Below are positions 17,669 through 26,148 of a stretch of 64,000 bases of DNA, in pieces. The stretch lies in assembly GCF_016820585.1 (NCBI RefSeq), contig NZ_JADHDX010000007.1, positions 62,001 to 126,000 of the forward strand, given 5' to 3'. Position 1 is the first letter of the stretch. Every line of letters starts with the position of its first letter. This stretch comes from Arthrobacter beigongshangensis (lineage in GTDB: Bacteria; Bacillota; Bacilli; Bacillales_A; Planococcaceae). The notes under the pieces are model-generated. The model was given only the letters and a program-made list of their open reading frames with translations, made no database searches and was not told the DNA's origin. Position numbers and translations under genes: made by a program.

Positions 17669-19357
17669 TTATTTTCCTTTATCGCCTTCTATAACTCTAG
17701 ATGACCTAAAACCAAAAAGTGTTCGGTTTGAAACTACTTTATCTATGAAAAAGCCTTTCCCCCTTAAAAAAGTTACTCTTTTCTTATCTGGCTTTTCCAG
17801 GTCTATAACGATTGTTTTTGCGTTATAATCCCTCTTGACGAGGGCACATATATCTATGATATTATCTAGATTCCACTTATCGATATAGATAGTTCCCTTT
17901 CTTAATTGTGTAAGATAAGAGATCGCATCTATTCGCAAGACATTTGGATTAATCCAACAAATCGTATCAAAAGACAATCGTTCTGCGGCAGAATAACCAG
18001 TAAACCCACGGTAAAGTCGATTGCCTATTTCCTTCATATCCTGATCTCCAAAATCGTTGTTCTCAAACACTTTTTTTATCGTTAAAGGTGTAAATGTTTT
18101 ATATGTGACTAAACTGTCAGTCGATTTCACATCCATTTTTAAAACCATATGTTGCTGTTGTTCATAAAAGAATTTTCTTACGGAATGGATAGCATTCACG
18201 ATGTCCGGTGTCACCTTTTTGAACGTTTCAGTTGAACGCAGATTCCTCAAAATGTATTTCATCTTCCCGACCGTATTACGTCTAAATAACACGGCTTTTC
18301 TACTTTTTTTGATACCAGAAAGTAGCCACTCTTTCCCCCATATGAGATTCCTTCTTCCTTTTTCTTGTATAGAATTCGAAGAAAAAACTATTCTCGTCGT
18401 ATGATCCAGACCAGTGTTCCATTCGAATTTATAAGGCTCATAGCCAATACTCATATCTAAAATTTTCGTTGAACTATTAACACTCTTCTTAATTTTTTCT
18501 TTGACAAGTATACGACCTGGGCTAAAATAATCGAATGCATCGTCATGTCCTAGCACATATCCCATATACCTTCCACGGCATTTGAATCCGTAAGTGAAGG
18601 CAATGAGTTTATCCTCTAAATAGAGTGATTCGATTTGTACACGCATGGCCCCCGTCGTATTTTCAGCTAATTTCCGAAAAAAGCGCCTTTTTTCCTGGCT
18701 CGTAAATCCACTTGTATCATTTTTCTTTTCCCATCTTTTATTATGCAGATGAAAAATAGTATCCATTTCTTCTGGACGACTCGTTGCAAGCTTCACTGTC
18801 CCTAAAGATCGTAGTCTTTTTTGTCTTCTATCCAATCCATGTAATGTCTTTCTCTCTTTCATATAGTCATCGAGTTTGATATTTTCCAAGTCAACAAAAG
18901 GGGTCACAATTCGATAAGTACGATTTTCTATCCCTCGTTTCTCCAAGTAGCTCTCCAAACTTTTAGGTGTCTGACTGCTTTCTAATAGCCCATGTAAGTT
19001 GAACAATACCCGTTTCTTCGTTTCAAGCAGGTAGTCAAATACCAACTCGATTGCCTGATCCAAGATAGACGCATACGCAATAAAATCCATGTAATTTGCC
19101 TGTCCCAGCGCCATAAAATTATATTCATACCCGAGCCCTTTTTTGGAATACATAAAGGGGAAAAATGCAACAAAACGATCGTTATGTTGAACAGCAATTA
19201 TTTCAATATTTTTTCCTTCCCCTAAATAACTCCACCATTCATACAACCATTCAAATTCGATAAATGGATTTGTGTTATCAATACTTTCCAAAATTAAAGA
19301 CCAATCATTTTTAAAGTCCTTTAGTTGATCAATCGATGTAATGGTAATGAGATTCAT
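17669..19357 (-). CDS. GNAT/FemAB-like acyltransferase, two-domain
   Basis: A 562-residue protein. Residues 1-300 resemble the BioF2-like/FemAB-type acetyltransferase domain: NPFIEFEWLYEWWSYLGEG, the aromatic FVAFFPFMY, and a late DMSIGYEPYKFEWNTG. The C-terminal 200 residues form a second globular region after a linker, with GNAT-like ending LRGKGFFIDKVVSNRTLFGF. It probably acylates a sugar of the exopolysaccharide or a nucleotide-sugar precursor, given its place between the epimerase and the flippase. Start ATG is preceded by GAGGGAGG. The acyl donor and acceptor are not predictable. Confidence 0.75.
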   Translation of the reverse strand: MNLITITSIDQLKDFKNDWSLILESIDNTNPFIEFEWLYEWWSYLGEGKNIEIIAVQHNDRFVAFFPFMYSKKGLGYEYNFMALGQANYMDFIAYASILDQAIELVFDYLLETKKRVLFNLHGLLESSQTPKSLESYLEKRGIENRTYRIVTPFVDLENIKLDDYMKERKTLHGLDRRQKRLRSLGTVKLATSRPEEMDTIFHLHNKRWEKKNDTSGFTSQEKRRFFRKLAENTTGAMRVQIESLYLEDKLIAFTYGFKCRGRYMGYVLGHDDAFDYFSPGRILVKEKIKKSVNSSTKILDMSIGYEPYKFEWNTGLDHTTRIVFSSNSIQEKGRRNLIWGKEWLLSGIKKSRKAVLFRRNTVGKMKYILRNLRSTETFKKVTPDIVNAIHSVRKFFYEQQQHMVLKMDVKSTDSLVTYKTFTPLTIKKVFENNDFGDQDMKEIGNRLYRGFTGYSAAERLSFDTICWINPNVLRIDAISYLTQLRKGTIYIDKWNLDNIIDICALVKRDYNAKTIVIDLEKPDKKRVTFLRGKGFFIDKVVSNRTLFGFRSSRVIEGDKGK

Positions 19358-19372
19358 TTTTTCCTCCCTCTA

Positions 19373-20308
19373 TTACTTCATAGAAAGCTTCGAACTCGCG
19401 ACTGTTGAATAATAATGAACCGTTTCACGTAACCCTTCTGGCAAAGAATAACGTGGACGCCAGTCAAAGGAACTAGTGATTTTTCTATTATCCAGCACAC
19501 TTCTTTCAATCTCTCCGACTCTTATCGGTTGGTAGATTGGTGTTTTCGTTACCCCAGTTGCCTCGAAGACTTGCGCCAACAGGCCTTCAATTGACATCTC
19601 TATCCCTGAACAAATATTGTAAATCCCTTTATGCTCTCCCTCGATTGCTAGTCGACAAGCTCTTGCAACATCTTTCACATAAACAAAATCTCTTGTTTGG
19701 AAGCCGCCAAACACTTCAACATCTTCCCCATGAACTAATTTTTTGATGAAGATTGAGATGACACCCGCTTCTCCATCGGCATTCTGTCTCGGACCATATA
19801 CATTTGAAAAACGTAATATACAGCTATTTCCGCCAAATTTTTCGTCATATAGTTCAATATATTTCTCTGCTGAATACTTCGAAAGCGAATAAAAGGACAA
19901 TGCATGTAGACGGTGATTTTCATCAATTGGGAGATAATTCGGCTCACCATAGACCGCTGCTGAAGAGGCAAATACAAAGTTTTTCACATTGTATTTTTTC
20001 GCCAGCGAAATAAGTTTAACTGTGCCAACAATATTCGCCTGCAAATCAAAAAAAGGATCATTCATAGATGCTGTAACCGAGACCTGCGCAGCTAAGTGGA
20101 TAACATAGTCCGGTCTTTCCTTATCAAATACATACTCGATTTCTGGATCATTAATATCGAACTGGTATATTTTCACCATATTTAATAGGTTATCAAGGGA
20201 TCCTGTTACTAAATTATCGACTAACACAACTTCATATTGATGATTTACTAATTCTTCAATAACATGTGATCCGATAAATCCTGCCCCACCAGTCACTAAT
20301 ATTTTCAT
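19373..20308 (-). CDS. NAD-dependent sugar epimerase/dehydratase
   Basis: An extended short-chain dehydrogenase of 311 residues. The NAD-binding GGAGFIGSHVIEEL is at the N-terminus. The catalytic YSLSK (Tyr-x3-Lys) is near residue 143 and a Ser lies in FASSAAVYGEP. It likely makes a UDP-sugar (4-epimerase type) for the exopolysaccharide. The start at 20308 is chosen because GAAGGAG lies 9 bp upstream; the upstream in-frame ATG at 20326 would place the ribosome binding site inside the gene. The substrate cannot be fixed from sequence alone. Confidence 0.9.
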   Translation of the reverse strand: MKILVTGGAGFIGSHVIEELVNHQYEVVLVDNLVTGSLDNLLNMVKIYQFDINDPEIEYVFDKERPDYVIHLAAQVSVTASMNDPFFDLQANIVGTVKLISLAKKYNVKNFVFASSAAVYGEPNYLPIDENHRLHALSFYSLSKYSAEKYIELYDEKFGGNSCILRFSNVYGPRQNADGEAGVISIFIKKLVHGEDVEVFGGFQTRDFVYVKDVARACRLAIEGEHKGIYNICSGIEMSIEGLLAQVFEATGVTKTPIYQPIRVGEIERSVLDNRKITSSFDWRPRYSLPEGLRETVHYYSTVASSKLSMK

Positions 20309-20336
20309 ACTCAACATCTCCTTCATTTCAGGTAAC

Positions 20337-21425
20337 CTATGACCGTTCGATTATTTTTTCATAGTATGCAAATGTCTTGTCATACATCTTTTCAAATGTG
20401 AAGTGCTGCTCGTAAAGCAATCTACTTTGCTCTCCCATCTGTAGCCGAAGTGATGAACTCGTGAGTAATGCAGAGAGTGCACGTACTAACTCATCTTCAT
20501 TTTTGGGTGGAATTAAATAACCATTTACTGAAGCCTTCACCGCTTCAGGTACGCCTCCAACATCAGAAGCAACAATTGGTAAACCGCATTGCATCGCTTC
20601 TAGAACGCTAAGGGGAAGCCCCTCCCAATCAGAAAGCAATAGAAAAATATCGGACCTCTGTAAAATCGCTGTGATGTCATGCCGATTACCTAAAAACCGA
20701 ACCCTGTCATGCAATTCCTCTCTGTCTACAAAGCATTGCGCTTCTTTTAGTGTTGGTCCCTCGCCAGCAAACAACATTTCCCACTCAAACTGCTGTAATT
20801 TAGTTAAGGCTTTTAGCAATTCGAGCTGTTGCTTTGGTGGTGCAAATCTGGCAACCATCACCATCGTTAACCGATTTCTCGGTTGCTTACTATCGTTGGA
20901 TCGTACTATTTCATGCACACCGTTATGAATCATCAGTAACTTGTCTCGCGGCAAAATTTTATGCGTAACAGCCAATTGCTTATCGTATTCCGAAACAGTG
21001 ATTACACCCTTAGTCAGACGTCCCATCCATCTTTCAATTATTCGATATACTTTTTTCTTCTTTCCTTCTACTCCTTCTGTAAACGACCAACCATGTGCTG
21101 TGAAAATGGTCGGGATACGAAGCGACCAGCCAGCAAGTCTACCAATCACTCCCGCTTTCGATGAATGCGTGGCAATCACATCTGGTTGTATGTTTTTTAT
21201 GACTCGACGTACTTCTACGAATGCTTTTATATCTGCAAAAACATGAAGATTACGTATTAACGAATGGCAATGAATCGTGTCAAGCTCCTTATAGAGTGTC
21301 ACATTTCCTCCTGTCACAACATAAACGGAATGTCCCTTCTCCATTAAAGCGATAGAAAGATCCCTCACATGTAGTTGTGCCCCACCAATCGTGTCCATTC
21401 GGGTAATGACTTGAACAATTTTCAT
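20337..21425 (-). CDS. GT4-family glycosyltransferase
   Basis: 362 residues, GT-B fold. The N-terminus KIVQVITRMDTIGGAQLHV has the acceptor-side GGA loop, followed by THSSKAGVIGRLAGW. The C-terminal domain has MVARFAPPKQQLELLKAL, FAGEGPTL, LQRSDIFLLLSDWEGLPLSV and EAMQCGLPIVASDVGGVPE, typical of GT4 enzymes. The ATG at 21425 has GGGGGG 7 bp upstream and is preferred over 21440. It is the third glycosyltransferase of the operon and probably acts early, on the lipid-linked first sugar. Confidence 0.9.
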   Translation of the reverse strand: MKIVQVITRMDTIGGAQLHVRDLSIALMEKGHSVYVVTGGNVTLYKELDTIHCHSLIRNLHVFADIKAFVEVRRVIKNIQPDVIATHSSKAGVIGRLAGWSLRIPTIFTAHGWSFTEGVEGKKKKVYRIIERWMGRLTKGVITVSEYDKQLAVTHKILPRDKLLMIHNGVHEIVRSNDSKQPRNRLTMVMVARFAPPKQQLELLKALTKLQQFEWEMLFAGEGPTLKEAQCFVDREELHDRVRFLGNRHDITAILQRSDIFLLLSDWEGLPLSVLEAMQCGLPIVASDVGGVPEAVKASVNGYLIPPKNEDELVRALSALLTSSSLRLQMGEQSRLLYEQHFTFEKMYDKTFAYYEKIIERS

Positions 21426-21479
21426 ATTGGGTCCCCCCACTTTATCGAGTGATCAGCTTTGGATGAAATAGAAATTCCA

Positions 21480-22232
21480 TTATTTCGGGTGAATTGGAGG
21501 TAAACTGTGAAACTCGGTACCGCTTAATACATGTTGGGCATTTTGTTTTACATATTCGACAAAGTCAGGTGACATCTTACGTTGAAGGCGCGCATAAGCA
21601 GATTGTAAAAGGAAGGGTCTTTTTTTATAATGATGTGCATCAGAAGCAATAAAGTGAACTAAATGATTTTTACATAACTTCAAAGCAAATTTTCTCTTCG
21701 CACGTCCGTTTGCACCTGTAATGCTTGATGCATTAACTTGTACAAGCGCACCTCGATTGACTAATTCAAACAGTTGACCTGGATCACTTCTAATGATGGA
21801 ATTTCTTTCTGGATGCGCGATAATTGGAATATATCCTCTAAGCTGCATTTCAAAAAAAATAGGAGCTGTAAAATGTGGGATATGATTTTTAGGTAATTCG
21901 ATGAGCATATACTTTTTACTCCCCGCAAGTGGTAGCAAACTGTCAGTAAGTTCATTCAACAGATTTTCATACAATTGAATTTCCATACCTTCTAAAATCG
22001 TCACAGGGATACCTTGGCTACTTAGCTGCTGGTTTAATTTATTAACTAAGTACTGAATGTTTGATGTATTATTATTGAATTTTCCATTCCGATGATGCGG
22101 AGTGGCGATAATATGAGTAATTCCAACTGCAGCTGCATTTTTCACTAACTCAATGGCTTCGTCTTCCGTTTGTGGACCATCATCAATCCCTGGAAGGATA
22201 TGATTGTGTATATCAATTACAATAGTTGCCAC
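21480..22232 (-). CDS. CpsB/YwqE-type PHP-domain tyrosine phosphatase
   Basis: 250 residues of the polymerase-and-histidinol-phosphatase family that dephosphorylates BY-kinases controlling capsule synthesis. Metal-binding motifs are visible: IDIHNHILPGIDDGP at the N-terminus, ATPHHRNG near residue 45, IAHPERN near 140 and SDAHH near 196. It directly follows the kinase gene (15-bp gap), as expected for a kinase/phosphatase switch. The start is GTG at 22232; the ribosome binding site AAAGG is rather close, so the exact start is unsure. Confidence 0.92.
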   Translation of the reverse strand: MATIVIDIHNHILPGIDDGPQTEDEAIELVKNAAAVGITHIIATPHHRNGKFNNNTSNIQYLVNKLNQQLSSQGIPVTILEGMEIQLYENLLNELTDSLLPLAGSKKYMLIELPKNHIPHFTAPIFFEMQLRGYIPIIAHPERNSIIRSDPGQLFELVNRGALVQVNASSITGANGRAKRKFALKLCKNHLVHFIASDAHHYKKRPFLLQSAYARLQRKMSPDFVEYVKQNAQHVLSGTEFHSLPPIHPK

Positions 22233-22247
22233 TACCTTTCTTCATCT

Positions 22248-23558
22248 TCAATAGTAAGTATCGCTTTTGGCCGGATCTGTTCTATTCAACACCGTTCCTA
22301 GTAGAGGTGCGTTTACTTTAGTCAGTTGCGCCACGCTTTTCACAGCTAGCTCTTCTTTCGTGTTTTTTGCATCGATGACGAATAGGCAACCATCCACAAT
22401 CGAAGATAGTGTGACTGCATCGGAAACAAGTAAAGGTGGTGAGTCAATAATAATGAGATCATATTCCATTGCTAATTGCTCAAGTAACTCTTTCATCTGG
22501 GGCGATGATAAAAACTTTGTCGGGTTAAGTGGCTGGGGCCCGGCACTTATAAATGACAAGTTGTCGATTTCAGTTGTTTGAATAATACTATCGAGTGTTT
22601 CATGCCCGGAAATGGCTGAAGTAAGGCCTTTTCTTTTCGGTAAATTAAATAAAGTTCTACCCGTAGATTTCCGTAAATCCGCATCAATATAAATTGTTTT
22701 TCTTCCATTCATGGCCATAATCGTCGCTAGATTTCCACTAATGGTCGATTTTCCGTCTCCAGTAGATGAGCTAGTAATCATGATTGTTTTCATATCTTGT
22801 CCTTTTAACAAATACTCCACGTTCTCCCTAAGCCTCCGGTACTCTTCGATTACGATGTCAGGGAGGCTTCCACCTGGGGTTTTATCCATAAAAGGGATTG
22901 TTCCTAAATTAGGCATGTCCATTACTTTCTCCGTTTTCGCTACGCTATCCATTTTAGTGAAATAAATTTCCCGGGTAATGATGATCATTACACAGAGAAG
23001 AAGGCCACAAACAAACGATAGACTAAAATAAAATAAATGATTGGGTCTTACCTTCCTTGTGTCTTTTCCAGCCGAAACATCTTTCAACACCTTTATATTT
23101 TCTAGATGCATCAGTTCCTTAATTTCTTTCTGAAAAGTGGCAGCATACGTATTTACAAGTAACGCTGCTTGCTCTGGAGATTTTTCATAGGCAATGATTG
23201 TAAGGATTTGAGATTCGGTAGTAGACTCAATTTTTATCTTCTCTGTAAGCTCTTTTTTTGTATAAGGCTGGTGAAATGCTGCATTTACGTTCGTCATCAT
23301 CCGATCACTTTTCAAAATATATTTATAGGTTTCGATTAAACGTAAATGTATATCAATTTCATAGGTTTCTAAAACCTTACTTCCCTCATCATTCGTTGGA
23401 TTATTAATAAGTAAATCGATTTTAGCTTCATATGTTGGTGTAATGGCAAAGCTACTAAAGCCACCACATAATGTGATTAACAGTAAAAATGAAGTGACTT
23501 TCCGCCAATGCTGACCTATTAGTTGCAAAATTTCTTTCAGATTCATCTGCTCATTCAT
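22248..23558 (-). CDS. Fused polysaccharide co-polymerase and BY-type tyrosine kinase
   Basis: 436 residues. Residues 1-205 are a Wzz/CpsC-like domain with helices at about 20-40 and 177-196 enclosing an extracellular coiled segment. Residues 210-436 are the CpsD-like kinase: Walker A SSSTGDGKST (263-272), Walker A' IYIDADLRKS (289-298), Walker B LIIIDSPP near 375. The C-terminus ends TDPAKSDTYY, a minimal tyrosine tail. Together they regulate chain length and polymer export. In most Firmicutes these are two proteins; here they form one chain as in proteobacterial Wzc. The next gene is the cognate phosphatase. Confidence 0.9.
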   Translation of the reverse strand: MNEQMNLKEILQLIGQHWRKVTSFLLLITLCGGFSSFAITPTYEAKIDLLINNPTNDEGSKVLETYEIDIHLRLIETYKYILKSDRMMTNVNAAFHQPYTKKELTEKIKIESTTESQILTIIAYEKSPEQAALLVNTYAATFQKEIKELMHLENIKVLKDVSAGKDTRKVRPNHLFYFSLSFVCGLLLCVMIIITREIYFTKMDSVAKTEKVMDMPNLGTIPFMDKTPGGSLPDIVIEEYRRLRENVEYLLKGQDMKTIMITSSSTGDGKSTISGNLATIMAMNGRKTIYIDADLRKSTGRTLFNLPKRKGLTSAISGHETLDSIIQTTEIDNLSFISAGPQPLNPTKFLSSPQMKELLEQLAMEYDLIIIDSPPLLVSDAVTLSSIVDGCLFVIDAKNTKEELAVKSVAQLTKVNAPLLGTVLNRTDPAKSDTYY

Positions 23559-23597
23559 CGAACGTTTACCGTTGTCATCTCAATTGGCTGCATTTGT

Positions 23598-24242
23598 TTA
23601 ATAAGCCCCCTTTGCTTTAATAACAGCTAGAATGGTTGCTACAATTATTTTTACATCGAGTTGAAAACTACGATTTTGTACATAGTACAAATCAAATTCA
23701 ATTTTCTTGCCGTGGTTTATATCTGAACGTCCATTGACTTGCGCAAAGCCCGTAATTCCAGGTTTCACAAGCAATCTCTGTCCTTGCTTATGACTATATA
23801 AGTCTGTAATTGCAGGGATTTCAGGACGAGGACCCACCAGGCTCATATGACCTACCAATACATTCAAAAGTTGGGGCAACTCGTCCAGACTGTACTTTCG
23901 TAAAAACTTGCCGATTGTTGTAACATTTTCATTACTTTCTGTTTTAAACTGAAAGTAATCTGGGACACCTTCCTCCCATGAATACATATGACTGTTTTTA
24001 CTATGCATAGATACCTTCATCGTACGAAATTTCAATATACGAAATTTCTTGTTATACATGCCTGTCCTCGTCTGGCTAAAGAAAATCGGTCTCTCAGAAA
24101 AAATAACCATAACGACTGCAATGGTTAAAAATAATGGTAGGCAGCAGATAAGAATGAATAGACTACCTACGATATCAAATGCCCTTTTCCACAATGGATG
24201 ACGCCATGCTGTTCCTGTACGGAACGCCAAACGTTGCTCCAT
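23598..24242 (-). CDS. Initiating sugar transferase (undecaprenyl-phosphate sugar phosphotransferase)
   Basis: A 214-residue bacterial sugar transferase of the WbaP/WecA-independent class (PF02397). One hydrophobic segment (about 25-45) is followed by the cytoplasmic catalytic part: QTRTGMYNKKFRILKFRTMK, KFLRKYSLDELPQLLNVL, SLVGPRPEIP and the end GRSDINHGKKIEFDLYYVQN. It places the first sugar-phosphate on undecaprenyl phosphate and so starts repeat-unit synthesis. It is the first gene of the operon, with AGGTGA 7 bp before the ATG. Array C lies upstream. Confidence 0.93.
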   Translation of the reverse strand: MEQRLAFRTGTAWRHPLWKRAFDIVGSLFILICCLPLFLTIAVVMVIFSERPIFFSQTRTGMYNKKFRILKFRTMKVSMHSKNSHMYSWEEGVPDYFQFKTESNENVTTIGKFLRKYSLDELPQLLNVLVGHMSLVGPRPEIPAITDLYSHKQGQRLLVKPGITGFAQVNGRSDINHGKKIEFDLYYVQNRSFQLDVKIIVATILAVIKAKGAY

Positions 24243-24371
24243 TCGAAGATCACCTACACCCTCTATTTTTGACTCTGAATGTATAATGACTACATCACCT
24301 CACTTACGCCATTGTATTCACGAAGCATAGGGCGACAGAACCAAAATGCAGAAGTTTGTTGTAAGAGTTTG

Positions 24372-24522
24372 TGTTTATAGTTTTGATGCTTGCCAGGATA
24401 GTTTTGCGTTTTGCCATTATAGTTCGTGGTTGCCATGACAGTTCCACGTACACCCATTACAGTTCCGTCTTTCTCCATTACAGTCTCACTATTTACCATG
24501 ACAACTCCCCTATTTAACCATA
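24372..24522. repeat. Array C: about eight 21-bp units
   Basis: Units start at 24372 (weak), 24393, 24414, 24433, 24454, 24475, 24496 and 24518. The best copies read CCATTACAGTTCC or CCATGACAGTTCC plus about 8 variable bases. Spacing is 21,21,19,21,21,21,22, so one 19-bp step occurs as in arrays B and D. The minus-strand reading frame gives a GTVM-type heptapeptide repeat, a by-product of the 21-bp period with no ribosome binding site. The array fills the gap between the exopolysaccharide operon and the ZIP terminator. Confidence 0.85.
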
Positions 24523-24555
24523 AAAAAACAACCTCACCCGAGGATGAAGTTGCCT
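24521..24555 (-). terminator. Terminator of the ZIP transporter gene
   Basis: CAAC-c-TCA ... TGA-a-GTTG stem with a CCCGAGGA loop and a seven-A run on the left that becomes a U-tract on the minus strand. It lies 13 bp beyond the stop codon. Confidence 0.75.
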
Positions 24556-24567
24556 AGTTTATTTCAC

Positions 24568-25383
24568 TTATCCAAACGCCACATCCAGAATCATCATGAC
24601 GGTAAATCCAATCATTAAGCACATGGAAGCCAGGTCTTTATTGCCATTTTCCTGAGAACCTGGAATAACCTCTTCTACGACTACGAAAATCATCGCGCCA
24701 GCCGCAAAACTAAGTGCAAATGGCAAAATGGGTGCCATCAATGTAACAGCAAGAACCCCAATAACGGCGGCAATTGGTTCAACGGCCCCCGAAGATTGAC
24801 CGTACATAAAGGCTCTCCTACGCGACATACCGTCTCTTCGTAACGGCATTGAAACTGCTGTGCCTTCCGGTAAGTTTTGGATCCCAATCCCGACCGCCAA
24901 TGCAATCGCAGCTGCTAATGATGCCGACGGAAAACCTGCGGCCACAGCGCCAAATGCAACACCAATCGCTAAACCTTCTGGGATATTATGCAATGTAATC
25001 GCAAGTACCAAAAGTGTACTGCGACGCTTCTTTTCTGGATGTATGCCCTCCGCATCCTTCATAGAGGATGTCGGATGCACGTGAGGGATGATTTTATCGG
25101 CCCCCCACAAAAATAATCCACCTAGCAGAAAGCCAGAAGCCGCTGGAAACCAAGATGGAAAAGGTCCGGTCTCTGCCATTTCAATAGCAGGTGCTAGTAA
25201 TGACCAAAAACTCGCAGCAATCATCACACCGCCAGCGAAGCCTAGCATACCATCCATCAGTTTTTGGTTGACCGTCTTTGTCGTAAATACTAGCGCAGCC
25301 CCAATCGCTGTCATTCCCCAGGTAAATAACGTCGCAATTAAAGCTTGATAAACGGCATCTAGCTCCAAAAAGTATTGTACCAT
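24568..25383 (-). CDS. ZIP-family divalent metal transporter
   Basis: 271 residues, eight predicted helices, GufA/ZupT type. The two metal-site helices carry [16 protein letters not shown] (TM4) and [16 protein letters not shown] (TM5), and a His-containing loop [10 protein letters not shown] lies between TM3 and TM4. It imports zinc or other divalent cations. The start is set at 25383, where AGAGAGGAAG precedes ATGGTACAA. The longer open frame runs into element copy 4 and is not credible. It is apparently monocistronic with its own terminator. Confidence 0.92.
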   Translation of the reverse strand: MVQYFLELDAVYQALIATLFTWGMTAIGAALVFTTKTVNQKLMDGMLGFAGGVMIAASFWSLLAPAIEMAETGPFPSWFPAASGFLLGGLFLWGADKIIPHVHPTSSMKDAEGIHPEKKRRSTLLVLAITLHNIPEGLAIGVAFGAVAAGFPSASLAAAIALAVGIGIQNLPEGTAVSMPLRRDGMSRRRAFMYGQSSGAVEPIAAVIGVLAVTLMAPILPFALSFAAGAMIFVVVEEVIPGSQENGNKDLASMCLMIGFTVMMILDVAFG

Positions 25384-25404
25384 CCTGTTCTTCCTCTCTA
25401 TATC

Positions 25405-25532
25405 AATCACGTCTCGGCGTGATTGCGTTGGGATTTTGAATTGTGCACAGCACAATTAACTCCCCTCAAAATCCCTAACACCCGCCGGAGGCTTAACTTC
25501 ATTCAGCAAATGTATTTGCTGAATGAAGTTAA
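25405..25532 (-). repeat. Interspersed structured element, copy 4 (short form)
   Basis: Read towards the ZIP gene: perfect long hairpin (25493-25532, arms TTAACTTCATTCAGCAAAT and its complement), GCCTCCGGCGGGTGTTAG, internal stem GGATTTTGA / TCAAAATCC around a small AATTGTGC hairpin, CGCAA, and the palindrome AATCACG..CGTGATT (25405-25424). The middle segment with GACGTCCTGTCGCAAC found in copies 1-3 is missing. It ends about 20 bp before the ZIP start codon. Confidence 0.8.
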
Positions 25533-25660
25533 AACTGAATCCTGTTATTCCTTAATATAATGTCATTGTATGCTACAAGTTTCCCTGACGCAACATTATT
25601 CTCTTTCAAAAACCATCTGATCACATATATTTTTAACGAATAGAGCATTCGAAGAAAAAA

Positions 25661-26100
25661 ATTGGCTATCGCCGGAAAATTGAACTTCGGATTTGCCAAA
25701 CTGTAATACCTTTTCGACGAACTGGACTACCTCAACGACAAACTCGGCTACCTCTTAGAAACTCAACTACACACTTACCAAACTGATCTACCTTTTCGAC
25801 AAACTGGACTACCTAGGCAGAAAACTCAGCTACCTCCGGGAAATTGAACTACATATTTACCAAACTGGGCTACCTTTTCAACGAACTCGACTACCTCAAC
25901 GACAAACTCAGCTACCTTTGAGAAACTCAACTACGCATTTGTCAAACTGAGCTACGCATTTGTCAAACTGAGCTACCTTTTCGACAAACTGGACTACCTC
26001 AACAACAAACTCGACTACCTCTGGGAAACTCAACTACGCGTTTACCAAACCGGGCTACCTTTTCAACGAACTCGACTACCGAGCGGAAACTATTCTATAG
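25661..26100. repeat. Array D: about 22 units with an 82-bp higher-order period
   Basis: Cores of the type ACTGGACTACC start at 25661, 25679, 25700, 25721, 25742, 25761, 25782, 25803, 25824, 25843, 25864, 25885, 25906, 25925, 25946, 25967, 25988, 26009, 26028, 26049, 26070 and 26089. Spacing cycles 21,21,21,19, giving 82-bp blocks at 25679, 25761 and 25843. The next block has one extra 21-bp unit and the last lacks one. Tails recur in order (TTTTCGAC, TCAACGAC, TCTTAG or CTGGG, CATTTGTC or CGTTTACC). It contains the same core as array B. No gene is present between ZIP and copA. Confidence 0.93.
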
Positions 26101-26103
26101 AAT

Positions 26104-26137
26104 GAAGGCCATGCAGAATTTCATCCGCATGGCCTTC
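26104..26137 (-). terminator. Terminator of copA
   Basis: GAAGGCCATGC and GCATGGCCTTC form an 11-bp GC-rich stem, 11 bp beyond the copA stop. The U-tract is weak. Array D ends right beside it. Confidence 0.75.
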
Positions 26138-26148
26138 TCTTATTCCTT

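Noticed and set aside
24290..24499. Minus-strand open frame encoding a GTVM-type heptapeptide repeat
   Set aside because: It is the automatic result of a 21-bp period in array C; no ribosome binding site, and the C-terminal part is unrelated.
25661..26100. Array D as a CRISPR array
   Set aside because: Cores are only about 11 bp and degenerate, the intervening tails are 8-10 bp and recur, and there are no cas genes.
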